From Streptomyces echinatus (GTDB lineage: Bacteria > Actinomycetota > Actinomycetes > Streptomycetales > Streptomycetaceae): DNA of 64,000 bases. Below the pieces are notes generated by a model. The model had not been told where the DNA came from, searched no databases, and was given only the letters and a program-made list of their open reading frames with translations. The stretch covers positions 372,001-436,000 of the forward strand of contig NZ_JACHJK010000006.1 of NCBI RefSeq assembly GCF_014203595.1, read 5' to 3'. Below, one piece after another: positions 25,379-33,835 of this stretch (position 1 is the first letter of the stretch; every line of letters starts with the position of its first letter). A program made the position numbers and the translations under genes.

Positions 25379-26050
25379 TTACTCCTCGTCTCCCTCGGCG
25401 GGGGTCGCTCGCGGGGGCCACACCCCGGGGGTGAGGACGCCGCAGGCGTAGGCGCGGGCGACCAGCTCGGTGCGGTTGGCCGCGCCCCACCGGGCCGACA
25501 GGCGCCGCAGGTGGTACGTCAGGCCGTCCCCGCTGAGGCCCAGCTCGCGGGCGGCCCGGGCGGTGGTCGCGCCCCCGGCCAGCAGGACCAGCACCTGCCG
25601 CTCCACCGCGCTGGCCCGTACCGGCTCCAGCGCGCCGGCCCGCACCGGCTCCGGCGCGGGTGCCGGGCGCTCGTTCAGCACGCGCAGCATCACCAGCAGC
25701 GCCGGTGTCTCCTCCACGCTGTCGCTCACCGGATCCGCCGTCAGCTCCCCGTACCGCTCGGCTCCGCCGGGTGCCCGCCAGCACACCGACACCTGGTAGC
25801 GGGAGCGGTGCCGCAGCCGCAGCGCCTCGACGATCCGCTCCACCTGGGTGGCCTCCTGCGGACGGAACAGCTCCAGCACCTGCCGGCCGCGCAGCCGGCC
25901 CGGGGTCGTATCGCACTCCGCGGCCATCGCCGGGTTCGCCAGCGCCACGAGGCCGTTCACATCGCACACCGCGACCGGTACCGACACCCGGTCGAACACC
26001 ATGAGCGCACGGTTGCGCCACACCACCGCGTCGGCCTGCCCCGCTTCCAT
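25379..26050 (-). CDS. PAS-LuxR-type regulator
   Basis: This 223-residue regulator has an N-terminal PAS-like sensor (RALMVFDRVSVPVAVCDVNGLVALANPA, about residues 14-110), an Ala/Pro linker and a C-terminal LuxR/GerE-type helix-turn-helix (RQVLVLLAGGATTARAARELG). It is divergent from the self-sufficient P450 gene across 337 nt and may control it. The PAS ligand or cofactor is unknown. The same architecture occurs in small Streptomyces transcriptional activators. Confidence 0.83.
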   Translation of the reverse strand: MEAGQADAVVWRNRALMVFDRVSVPVAVCDVNGLVALANPAMAAECDTTPGRLRGRQVLELFRPQEATQVERIVEALRLRHRSRYQVSVCWRAPGGAERYGELTADPVSDSVEETPALLVMLRVLNERPAPAPEPVRAGALEPVRASAVERQVLVLLAGGATTARAARELGLSGDGLTYHLRRLSARWGAANRTELVARAYACGVLTPGVWPPRATPAEGDEE

Positions 26051-26289
26051 GTCACCTCCCGATCGGTCGGCCGCCCGCCATCAAAGAGGAAGCCACAGGT
26101 CAGCGGCAACTCGACGGGGCGGCCGGCAGCGCCTCGTACGGCCCGGCAGACGCCCGGCGCGAAAGTACGGCCCGCCCGCACGCACGGCCCGCCGCAAGGC
26201 ACCGCCCGCCCCAGCGCACGGTCCGTCCGCACGCGCGGGGCGCCCTGGTGTGGACCGGTCGGCCCGCGCAAGCCCCGCCACCCACTTTC

Positions 26290-26309
26290 CACTGCACGAT
26301 CGTGTAGTG
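26290..26309. promoter_or_regulatory. Near-perfect 20-nt palindrome upstream of the P450-reductase gene
   Basis: CACTGCACGATCGTGTAGTG is identical to its reverse complement at 18 of 20 positions and has a perfect CACGATCGTG core. It lies 78 nt before the fusion P450 ATG in the 337-nt gap shared with the PAS-LuxR gene. The rest of that gap has several ACGGCCCG-like short repeats (about 26140-26230) and nothing else evident. It is a likely regulator site. Confidence 0.6.
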
Positions 26310-26387
26310 CCACGGCCCGGGCACGGCCCGCCCGTCGACCACCCTGGAAGCCGTACGCCCGCTTCCGCGAAAGGCAGTTGTCGCGTC

Positions 26388-29300
26388 ATGCCCCCCACCG
26401 CACTGCACCCCGAACCGGCCGGCACCCTGCCCGGCGTCCCCGTCGTGGACATCACCGCCACCGGCCCGGGCCGCACCCCCGTCCAACAGGTCATGGAACT
26501 GATGCGGGCCCACGGCCCGGTGCTGGTGCGCCGGCTGCACGGCCGGGACGCGCTGTTCGTCGCCGACACCGACCTGGTCGCCGAGCTGGCCGACGAGGAG
26601 CGGTTCGCCAAGCACATCGGGCCCGCCCTGGAGAACGTGCGGGAGTTCACCGCCGACGGCCTGTTCACGGCGTACGACGACGAGCCCAACTGGGTGAAGG
26701 CGCACGACATCCTGATGCCCGCCTTCGCGCTCGGCTCGATGCGCACGTACCACCCCGTGATGGTGAAGGTGGCCCGGCGGCTCATCGGCTCCTGGGACCG
26801 GGCGGCGCGCGCCGGACAGCCCGTCGACGTGCCCGAGGACATGACCCGCATGACCCTCAACACCATCGGTCTGGCCGGCTTCGGCTACGACTTCGGCTCG
26901 TTCGAACGCGACGAGCCGCACCCGTTCGTGGAGGCGATGGTCCGCTGCCTGGAGTGGAGCATGACCCGGCTGGCCCGTGTGCCGGGCCAGGACCACTCGG
27001 CGGCCGACGCGGCCTTCCGGGCGGACGCCGGCTACCTCGCCGGGGTCGTGGACGACGTCATCGCCGCCCGCACCGGCACCGACCAGAGAGGCGCCGAGGA
27101 CCTGCTCGGGCTGATGCTCAGCGCCCCGCACCCGGCCGACGGAACCACCCTGGACGCGGCCAACATCCGCAACCAGGTCATCACCTTCCTGATCGCCGGC
27201 CACGAGACCACCTCCGGCGCGATGTCCTTCGCCCTGTACCACCTCGCCAAGCACCCCGCCGTGCTCCGGCTCGTACAGCGCGAGGCCGACGCGCTGTGGG
27301 GTGACACACCCGACCCCGAACCGACGTACGACGACATCGGCCGGCTCACCTACACCCGCCAGGTCCTCAACGAGGCGCTGCGGCTGTGGCCGACGGCCGC
27401 CGCGTTCAGCCGGCACGCCCGCGAGGACACCCTGCTCGGCGGCCGGATCCCGCTGCGCGCCGGCCAGGCCGTCACCGTGCTCGCGCCGATGCTGCACCGC
27501 CGGCCCGTCTGGGGCGACAACCCGGAGCTGTTCGACCCCGAACGGTTCACCCCCGAAGCCGAGGCGGCCCGCCCCGTGCATGCCTTCAAGCCGTTCGGCA
27601 CCGGTGAACGCGCCTGCATCGGACGGCAGTTCGCGCTGCACGAGGCGACCATGCTGCTCGCCCTGCTGGTCCACCGCTACCGGCCGCACGACCACGCCGG
27701 CTACCGGCTCACCGTGAAGGAGACCCTCACCCTGAAGCCGGAGGGCTTCACCCTCACGCTCACCCCGCGCACCCCGGACGACCGCCGCCACGCCCCGCTG
27801 CCCGGCGCCGCCCCCGCCCGGTCCGCCGAGACCCCGGTCCCGGACACCCTCCCGGCCCGGGTCCGCCCCGGCACCCGCGCCCTCTTCCTGCACGGCAGCA
27901 ACTACGGCACCTGCCGGGACTTCGCCGCCCGGCTCGCCGACGAGGCCGCGGCCGCCGGCTGCGCCACCGAGGTCGCCGCCCTGGACGCCTACGCGGACGG
28001 CCTGCCCACCGACCGGCCCGTCGTCATCACCGCCGCCTCCTACAACGGCCGCCCCACCGACGACGCCGTCGCCTTCACCGCCTGGCTCGACGGCACCCCC
28101 GACCTGACCGGCGTCACCTACGCCGTCCTCGGGATCGGCGACCGCAACTGGGCCGCCACCTACCAGCAGGTTCCCACCCGCGTCGACGCCCGGCTCGCCG
28201 AACTCGGCGCCACCCGGCTCACCGACCGCGCCGCCGCCGACGCCTCCGGCGATCTCACCGGCACCGTCAGGGAGTTCACGGCCCGGCTGCGCACCGCGCT
28301 GCTCCAGCAGTACGGCGACCCGGACGCCGGGACCGGCACCCCGGCCGAGCCCGCCCGTGCCTACACGGTGCGCACCCTGACCGGGGGCCCGCTGGACGCC
28401 CTCGCCGAGCGGCACGGCCTGGTCCCGATGACGGTCACCGAGGCGTACGACCTCACCGCCCCGGACCACCCCCGCACCAAGCGGTTCCTGCGCATCGCCC
28501 TGCCCGAGGGCGTCACCTACCGCACCGCCGACCACCTGACCGTGCTGCCCGTCAACACCCCGGAGCTGGTGGACCGCGCCGTCGCCGCGTTCGGCCTCGA
28601 CGCGGACGCCGTCCTGGACATCCGGGCCACCCGCTCCCACGGACCGGGGGCGCCGCGAGCGGGCGGAGCCGGCCACGGGGGAGAGCTCGCCGTCGACCGA
28701 CCGCTGACCGCCCGCCAACTCCTGACGCACTACGTCGAGTTGCAGGAGCGCCCGGCGGAACGGCAGCTGTCCCTCCTCGCCGAGGCCAACCCCTGCCCGC
28801 CGGAGCGGGCCGCCCTCGCCGCCCTGACCGCCGACGATCCGCGCACCCTGGTGGAGCTGGCCGAGGACCACCCCGCGCTGCGCGGCGCCCTCGGCTGGCC
28901 GATCCTGCTCGACCTGCTGACCCCGCTGCGCCCCCGCCACTACTCCATCTCCTCCGCGCCGGCGCCCGGCGCCCGGCACGCCGACCTCATGGTGTCCGTG
29001 CTCGACGCCCCCGCCCGGTCCGGCCGGGGCAGGTACCGCGGCACCGGCTCCGGCCACCTCGCCTCGCTGCGGCCCGGCGACACCGTGTACGCCCGCGTCC
29101 AGCCCTGCCGCGAGGCGTTCCGGATCGACGGCTCGGCACCGGTCGTGATGGTCGCCGCGGGCACCGGACTCGCGCCGTTCCGGGGCGCCGTCGCCGACCG
29201 GCTGGCCACCCGCCGCGCGGGCACCGAACTCCCCCCGGCGCTCCTCTACTTCGGCTGTGACGCCCCCGACGCCGACTATCTGCACGCCGACGAGCTGCGG

Positions 29301-29603
29301 GCCGCCGAGCGGGCCGGCGCGGTGTCCCTGCGCCCCGCCTTCAGCGCCGCCCCCGAGAACGGCGCCGCCTTCGTCCAGCACCGCATCGCCGCCGAGGCCG
29401 AGGAGATGTGGCGGCTGCTCACCGCCGGGGCGCGGGTGTACGTCTGCGGCGACGGCGCCCGCATGGCACCCGGTGTCCGCGAGGCGTTCCGTACCCTGTA
29501 CCGGGAACGCACCCCCGGCGCCGACGAGACGGCCGCCCAGAGGTGGCTCGACGCGCTGGTGGCGGACGGGCGCTATGTGGAGGACGTGTACGCGGCGGGC
29601 TGA
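26388..29603 (+). CDS. Self-sufficient P450-NADPH reductase fusion (P450 BM3/CYP102 type)
   Basis: This 1071-residue fusion is close in length to P450 BM3. The heme domain has AGHETTSG (270-277), the K-helix EALR and FGTGERACIG with Cys410. Arg53 and Phe93 align with BM3 Arg47 and Phe87, while Tyr51 is replaced by Phe57. The FMN domain starts near 500 (LFLHGSNYGTCRDFA). The FAD/NADPH part has RPRHYSISSAP, VAAGTGLAPFRG and YVCGDGARMAP. A Gly/Ala-rich insert precedes DRPLTARQLL. It should hydroxylate fatty acids below the chain end using NADPH. ATG 26388 has a distant AAAGG. It is probably cytosolic. Confidence 0.95.
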   Translation: MPPTALHPEPAGTLPGVPVVDITATGPGRTPVQQVMELMRAHGPVLVRRLHGRDALFVADTDLVAELADEERFAKHIGPALENVREFTADGLFTAYDDEPNWVKAHDILMPAFALGSMRTYHPVMVKVARRLIGSWDRAARAGQPVDVPEDMTRMTLNTIGLAGFGYDFGSFERDEPHPFVEAMVRCLEWSMTRLARVPGQDHSAADAAFRADAGYLAGVVDDVIAARTGTDQRGAEDLLGLMLSAPHPADGTTLDAANIRNQVITFLIAGHETTSGAMSFALYHLAKHPAVLRLVQREADALWGDTPDPEPTYDDIGRLTYTRQVLNEALRLWPTAAAFSRHAREDTLLGGRIPLRAGQAVTVLAPMLHRRPVWGDNPELFDPERFTPEAEAARPVHAFKPFGTGERACIGRQFALHEATMLLALLVHRYRPHDHAGYRLTVKETLTLKPEGFTLTLTPRTPDDRRHAPLPGAAPARSAETPVPDTLPARVRPGTRALFLHGSNYGTCRDFAARLADEAAAAGCATEVAALDAYADGLPTDRPVVITAASYNGRPTDDAVAFTAWLDGTPDLTGVTYAVLGIGDRNWAATYQQVPTRVDARLAELGATRLTDRAAADASGDLTGTVREFTARLRTALLQQYGDPDAGTGTPAEPARAYTVRTLTGGPLDALAERHGLVPMTVTEAYDLTAPDHPRTKRFLRIALPEGVTYRTADHLTVLPVNTPELVDRAVAAFGLDADAVLDIRATRSHGPGAPRAGGAGHGGELAVDRPLTARQLLTHYVELQERPAERQLSLLAEANPCPPERAALAALTADDPRTLVELAEDHPALRGALGWPILLDLLTPLRPRHYSISSAPAPGARHADLMVSVLDAPARSGRGRYRGTGSGHLASLRPGDTVYARVQPCREAFRIDGSAPVVMVAAGTGLAPFRGAVADRLATRRAGTELPPALLYFGCDAPDADYLHADELRAAERAGAVSLRPAFSAAPENGAAFVQHRIAAEAEEMWRLLTAGARVYVCGDGARMAPGVREAFRTLYRERTPGADETAAQRWLDALVADGRYVEDVYAAG

Positions 29604-29814
29604 GGGGCGCGGGAGGGGCGCGGTGGGTGAACCGGAGGAGCGCGCGCGGCGGATCCCGGACGTGGGCGGATCCCGGACGCGGGGGGCTCACCGCCCGTCC
29701 GGCCGGCCCCGGCACGCCCCGCGACGGTGACCGCGACGGTCCCCCCCCCGGTGGCCGGCGCCGGTGGATCCGGCAAATCGTCGCCCTCGGACGGGCCGCC
29801 CCGCCGGCCGGCAT

Positions 29815-29846
29815 CCACCCCCGTCCGTCTCCACCCCCGTCCGTCT
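29815..29846. repeat. Two tandem copies of a 16-nt unit
   Basis: CCACCCCCGTCCGTCT occurs twice head to tail and is followed by a partial third copy. Upstream in the same 350-nt gap (29604-29953) the 15-nt GGCGGATCCCGGACG also occurs twice (29648 and 29665). No gene is visible in the gap. Confidence 0.7.
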
Positions 29847-29860
29847 CCACCCTCCTCTTT

Positions 29861-29875
29861 GCTCACAGCGTGAAC
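29861..29875. promoter_or_regulatory. Possible ROK operator
   Basis: GCTCACAGCGTGAAC has 6-nt arms matching at 5 positions around a 3-nt centre. It lies 79 nt upstream of the ROK gene, followed by a possible -10 TATGTT near 29918. Autoregulation is an inference. Confidence 0.35.
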
Positions 29876-29953
29876 TAAGGTGTGTGAAAATGTCGCGTCC
29901 CGCTGCCCGAAGGGGTATGTTGCAGGTCGGGCACGGTTCGTGAAGGGAGCAAC

Positions 29954-31243
29954 ATGGCGGGGCGCAACGGGCGCACGGTACGCGACCTGAGACGAGGCAA
30001 CCGCACGGCGGTGCTCCAGCGGCTGTATTTCGACGGCCCGCTCAGCCGTTTCGAGCTGGGCCCGGCCACCGGACTCAGCTCCGGGTCGGTCAGCAACGTG
30101 GTCGCGGACCTGATCGCCGACGGCCTGGTCGAGGAGGCCGGCAGCGTCGACTCCGACGGCGGCCGGCCCCGCACTCTGCTGCGCGTCGCCCCGCGGAGCG
30201 GCCAGATGATCGGCGTCGACGTGGGCGAGACCCGTGTCCGCGTCGAGCTGTTCGACCTGGCCCTGACCGAACTCGCCCGCGTCGAGCGCCCCCTGACACC
30301 GCAGGGCTACGACGCCGAGGTCATCGCCCGCCACATCCGCGACGGCGTCGCCGAGGTGCTCACCGCCGAAGAGGCCGCGCCCGACCGGCTGCTCGGCGTG
30401 GGCATCGGCGTCCCCGGCATCGTCGAGCACACCCCGGACCGGGGCGCCGTCGTCCACGGGCAGACCATCGGCTGGGACGCGGTCCCGCTGGAGCGGCTGC
30501 TCCGCTCGGCCTCCCCGCTCCCCGAGGAGGTGCCGTACTTCATCGACAACGGCGCCAAGACCCTCGGCCAGGCGGAGATGTGGTTCGGCGCCGGGCGCGG
30601 CGCCGACAACGCCGTGGTCGTGCTCTTCGGCTCCGGTGTCGGCGCCTGCCTGGTCACGCCCGAGGTGGAGCACGGGCGGGCCGTGGAGTGGGGCCATCTG
30701 ACGGTGCGGGTGCGCGGGCGCCGCTGCCGCTGCGGTGCCCCCGGCTGCCTGGAGGCCTACGCCGGTGCCGAGTCGCTGCTCGCCCGCTGGCGCGAGGAGG
30801 GCGGCCGGCCGCCGGAGGACACCGACGAGGAGACCGCGCTCACCGCGATGCTCGCCGCCGCCTACCCGCCCGAGGGCACCGCGCCCGACCCGGTCGCGCT
30901 GGCCGTCCTGGAGGAGACCGCCGAGTACCTCGGCGCCGGGCTGTCCGACCTGATCAACCTCTTCCAGCCCGAGCGGATCCTGATCGGCGGCTGGGCCGGG
31001 CTCCAGCTCGGCACCCGCTTCCTGCCCGCCGTCCGCCGGCACGCGGCGACGTACGCGCTGCGCCACCCGGCCGACAAGGTGACCATCGACCTCGGCCGGC
31101 TCGGCCCGGACGCGGTGACCGTCGGCGCGGCGATCCTGCCGCTGGCCGAGTTCTTCGCCGGCGGCGGCCGACGCCCCGAACCGGCCGCCGAGGACCGCCC
31201 GCCCGCCTGGCGAGCGGCCCTGCGGCAGCGCGCCCCGCACTGA
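29954..31243 (+). CDS. ROK-family transcriptional regulator
   Basis: This 429-residue protein has an N-terminal winged helix-turn-helix (LSRFELGPATGLSSGSVSNVV) and a ROK sugar-kinase-like domain. The zinc signature is present as WGHLTVRV and CRCGAPGCLEA, and the ATP-loop-like GVDVGETRVRVELFD is modified, as in repressors of the NagC/XylR type. A GAAGGGAG site precedes the ATG. The effector is probably a sugar or sugar phosphate; no sugar operon lies next to it. Its last four codons and stop belong to a 32-nt duplicated segment (31229-31324). Confidence 0.88.
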   Translation: MAGRNGRTVRDLRRGNRTAVLQRLYFDGPLSRFELGPATGLSSGSVSNVVADLIADGLVEEAGSVDSDGGRPRTLLRVAPRSGQMIGVDVGETRVRVELFDLALTELARVERPLTPQGYDAEVIARHIRDGVAEVLTAEEAAPDRLLGVGIGVPGIVEHTPDRGAVVHGQTIGWDAVPLERLLRSASPLPEEVPYFIDNGAKTLGQAEMWFGAGRGADNAVVVLFGSGVGACLVTPEVEHGRAVEWGHLTVRVRGRRCRCGAPGCLEAYAGAESLLARWREEGGRPPEDTDEETALTAMLAAAYPPEGTAPDPVALAVLEETAEYLGAGLSDLINLFQPERILIGGWAGLQLGTRFLPAVRRHAATYALRHPADKVTIDLGRLGPDAVTVGAAILPLAEFFAGGGRRPEPAAEDRPPAWRAALRQRAPH

Positions 31244-31324
31244 GCACGACCGCGCCGCCGTGGGGCGGGGTTCCGGCTACAGGTCGATGACCCGCGCCCC
31301 GCACTGAGCACGACCGCGCCGCCG
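31229..31324. repeat. 32-nt direct duplication at the ROK gene end
   Basis: A 32-nt segment (31229-31260), beginning CGCGCCCCGCACTGAG, is repeated exactly at 31293-31324 after a 32-nt spacer. Copy one holds the ROK C-terminal codons and stop. The second copy with its upstream ATG (31288) reads as a six-codon open frame with the same ending, so it looks like a recent local duplication. Confidence 0.8.
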
Positions 31325-31422
31325 GGACCGTGGTCCCGGCCGCAGACCGACGGCCCCCGGCCGGTAGCGAGCGCCCCCGCGCTCCACCGGAAGACGGGGG
31401 CCGCCCGCCACGGGCCCCGGCC

Positions 31423-31737
31423 CTAGTCCGACGGCTCCTGCGGAGCCGGATGCTCGGGATGCACGGTGCCCGCGCGGGGCGCGCCGCTCGGACCGCTGCC
31501 TGCCTCGTCCGGGTCGGGCACGGCCTGCTCGTCCTGGTCGGGCGCGGTCTCGTCGCCCGGGTCGGGCGCGGTGTCCTCTTCCGGTTCGTCGCCGGCCGGT
31601 GGCCTCGTGGCGACGTCCCACGGGTCCGCGCCCCGACGGGCCTGCTGATCGGGCATGTCCCTGGGGACCGGAGCCCCGCCGGATCCGGAGCCGCCACCGG
31701 ATCCCCGCTGCCGCTGCATGGCCATGGTCTGGTTCAC
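31423..31737 (-). CDS. Small acidic disordered protein
   Basis: This 104-residue protein has a Gly/Ser start (MQRQRGSGGGSGSGGAP), a short RGADPWDVATRPP stretch, and an Asp/Glu/Pro-rich remainder. It has no membrane segment or signal and is probably disordered. GGAGGA sits just before GTG 31737, and ATG 31725 is an alternative. It is 28 nt downstream of the epimerase gene and may be its operon partner. The function is unknown. Confidence 0.55.
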   Translation of the reverse strand: MNQTMAMQRQRGSGGGSGSGGAPVPRDMPDQQARRGADPWDVATRPPAGDEPEEDTAPDPGDETAPDQDEQAVPDPDEAGSGPSGAPRAGTVHPEHPAPQEPSD

Positions 31738-31765
31738 TCCTCCGTCGCAAGGGGGCGCGGCCGGC

Positions 31766-32797
31766 TCAGCCGACCTTTCGCCCGCGCATCGGTTCCGTCT
31801 CCATGCCGCCGCCCTGCCGCAGGCCCTCCAGGAACTCCTGGAGCACCTCGGTGGAGGAGCGCCGGGGCCGCCAGCCCAGCTCGGTGTGCGCCCGCGTGCA
31901 GTCCATCAGCGGCAGCCGCAGCACCGCGTCGAACAGGTGCGGGGAGGCCGGCAGCAGGTGCAGTCCCCAGGCGGCGGCGATCGCCGAGCGGGCCGCCGTG
32001 CGCGGCAGCCGCACCGGCCGGACGCCGAGCAGCCCGGCGAGCACACCGGCGTCCAGCGGAGGATCGGCGGCCAGGTTGAAGGCGCCCCGGGCGGTGTCCG
32101 AGTGCACCGCGAGCCGGTAGGCCTCGGCCGCGTCGTCCGTGTGCAGCGCCTGCACCCTCAGGCCCGGGACGTCCGGCAGGAACGGCAGCAGATCCGGCCG
32201 GGCCAGCGGACCGGGCAGGAAACGCCCGCCGAAGATGCGCCGCTGCTCGCTCGCCGACTGCCACTTGAACAAGAACGCCGGGCGCATCCGGACCACCCGC
32301 ACCTCGGGGTGGTCGCGCTCGAACACGTCCAGGGTGCGCTCCAGGTAGGCCTTCTCGCGGCAGTACGCGGCGTCCGGCCAGCCGTGCGTCGGCCAGGACT
32401 CGTCCACCGGGTGGTCCTTCGGCCCCGGCGAGTACGTCCCGACGGACGAGGCGTGCACCAGCACCGGCACCCGGGCCGCGGCGACCGCCTCGAACACCCG
32501 GATGCCGCCGAGCACATTGGTCCGCCAGGTGGTGGCCGGATCGTGCGTCGGCTGGAACGCCCAGGCCAGATGGACAACGGCGTCCGCGCCCTCGAACCGC
32601 TCGGCCAGGTTGTCCTGGTCCGAGGCCAGGTCGACGGCGGACCACTCGGTCTTCGCCGGCGACCAGCCCGGTATCCGCCGGGCGAGTCCCCGCACCGACT
32701 TGACGCCGGGATCCTCCGAGAGCAGACGTACGACACTCGTACCGACATTGCCGGTGGCGCCGGTCACGACCACCCTGCTGCCCGCTGAGCTGCTCAC
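31766..32797 (-). CDS. NAD-dependent epimerase/dehydratase-family protein
   Basis: This 343-residue extended short-chain dehydrogenase has an N-terminal nucleotide loop VVVTGATGNVGTSVVRLL, a VVHLAW segment, HASSVGTYSPG, and the catalytic Tyr and Lys in YCREKAYLE. GTG 32797 is chosen because GAGGAG lies 6 nt upstream and the family homology starts there; the longer open frame to 33115 is not supported. The substrate could be a nucleotide sugar or a small carbonyl compound. Confidence 0.84.
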   Translation of the reverse strand: MSSSAGSRVVVTGATGNVGTSVVRLLSEDPGVKSVRGLARRIPGWSPAKTEWSAVDLASDQDNLAERFEGADAVVHLAWAFQPTHDPATTWRTNVLGGIRVFEAVAAARVPVLVHASSVGTYSPGPKDHPVDESWPTHGWPDAAYCREKAYLERTLDVFERDHPEVRVVRMRPAFLFKWQSASEQRRIFGGRFLPGPLARPDLLPFLPDVPGLRVQALHTDDAAEAYRLAVHSDTARGAFNLAADPPLDAGVLAGLLGVRPVRLPRTAARSAIAAAWGLHLLPASPHLFDAVLRLPLMDCTRAHTELGWRPRRSSTEVLQEFLEGLRQGGGMETEPMRGRKVG

Positions 32798-32900
32798 GTT
32801 CGGCTCCTCTCGTCGGCACGGCGGAGGCCGCGACGAGCGGCCGGGTACCCGGAGGCCCGGCCGGCACACGCGGCGTCGTCCGTGCGGCGGCATGCGGAGA

Positions 32901-32934
32901 GCCCCGGCCGTGACGGGGGAATCACGGCCGGGGC
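32901..32934. terminator. Strong hairpin between HAD and epimerase genes
   Basis: GCCCCGGCCGTGA and TCACGGCCGGGGC form a perfect 13-bp stem with an 8-nt loop. It lies downstream of the HAD gene and upstream of the epimerase start, both on the minus strand. There is no T-run, as is common for Streptomyces terminators. The remainder of the 330-nt gap 32798-33127 shows no gene. Confidence 0.6.
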
Positions 32935-33127
32935 GGCCAGGTGGTGGGCACGGATGGCGGTCGCCTCTCGGCGAATGGCTCCACAGGGCTTCAGCCGGAC
33001 GATCGTCCCTGTGGGCGGAAGGTGAGGCCCGGGGACTCTGTCCCATCCGCACCCACGGTTGGTTCAACGGGCAACCACATCCCGGTGTTCCGCTCCCGTC
33101 CGTGACCCGCGTCACCTCGGCGGCCGC

Positions 33128-33784
33128 TCACGCCAGCGGGCTCCCCGCCAGCCGCGCCAGCAGGTCGGCGGGGTCGGCATAGACCGTCTCCGCGCCGGCT
33201 TCCTCCAGATCGGCCCGGGGGATCCCGCCGCACAGCACGCCCACACAGCGCACCCCCGCCTTGCTGCCCGCCTGCATGTCCCACACGGTGTCCCCGACGA
33301 ACACCGCCCGTGAGGCCGGCACGCCGGCCAGCTCCAGCGCGTGTTCCACGGGCTCGGGGGCCGGCTTGCCCTCCTGCACGTCGTCGGCGCTGGCGGTGTC
33401 CGCGATCGCGTCGTCCGCGTCGATCGCCCGGCGCAGCGCGCCCAGTTCGGCGCCGCTCGCCGAGGTGGCGAGGACCACCGTCCAGCCGTCCCCGTGCAGC
33501 CGGCGCAGCAGCTCCCCGGCGCCCGGCAGGGCGGGGAGCCGGTCGAAGTACTGGCCGTACAGCGCCTTGTGCGCGGCGCTCAGCTCGTCGTCCCCGTCCG
33601 GGTCGCGGCCGTCGCCCAGCAGATGGGCGATCAGGTCCGTGGAGCCGAGGCCGACGGCCCGGTGCACGGCGTGCATGGGCACTTGGTGCCCGGCCTGGCG
33701 GAACGCCTCCCACCAGGTGACGACGTGCAGGTGATTGGTGTCGACGAGGGTTCCGTCGACATCGAAGACGGCGGCTCGTTCCAT
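33128..33784 (-). CDS. HAD-superfamily hydrolase
   Basis: This 218-residue phosphatase-like protein has motif I FDVDGTLVDT, a helical cap starting with HVVTWWEAFRQAG, motif II VLATSAS and motif IV VGDTVWDMQAG. The motif III lysine is probably in QEGKPAPE. It is of the phosphoglycolate phosphatase/beta-phosphoglucomutase type and probably dephosphorylates a small metabolite. It is 51 nt downstream of the PHP gene on the same strand. Confidence 0.88.
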   Translation of the reverse strand: MERAAVFDVDGTLVDTNHLHVVTWWEAFRQAGHQVPMHAVHRAVGLGSTDLIAHLLGDGRDPDGDDELSAAHKALYGQYFDRLPALPGAGELLRRLHGDGWTVVLATSASGAELGALRRAIDADDAIADTASADDVQEGKPAPEPVEHALELAGVPASRAVFVGDTVWDMQAGSKAGVRCVGVLCGGIPRADLEEAGAETVYADPADLLARLAGSPLA

Positions 33785-33835
33785 GCGGGGTCCCTTCCTC
33801 GCTCTCGCTCGTGCCCGGGTACCACGCAGGGCGGG

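Noticed and set aside
26100..29381. Open minus-strand frame of 1093 codons opposite the P450-reductase fusion
   Set aside because: The plus-strand product has complete P450 and reductase motifs; the antisense reading is low-complexity and without motifs.
32798..33115. N-terminal extension of the epimerase frame
   Set aside because: The text is Arg/Pro/Ser-rich and non-homologous, and the gap contains a strong terminator-like hairpin; GTG 32797 has a proper ribosome site.
32940..33127. Possible riboswitch upstream of the epimerase gene
   Set aside because: Several small repeats are visible, but no known riboswitch core could be matched by eye.
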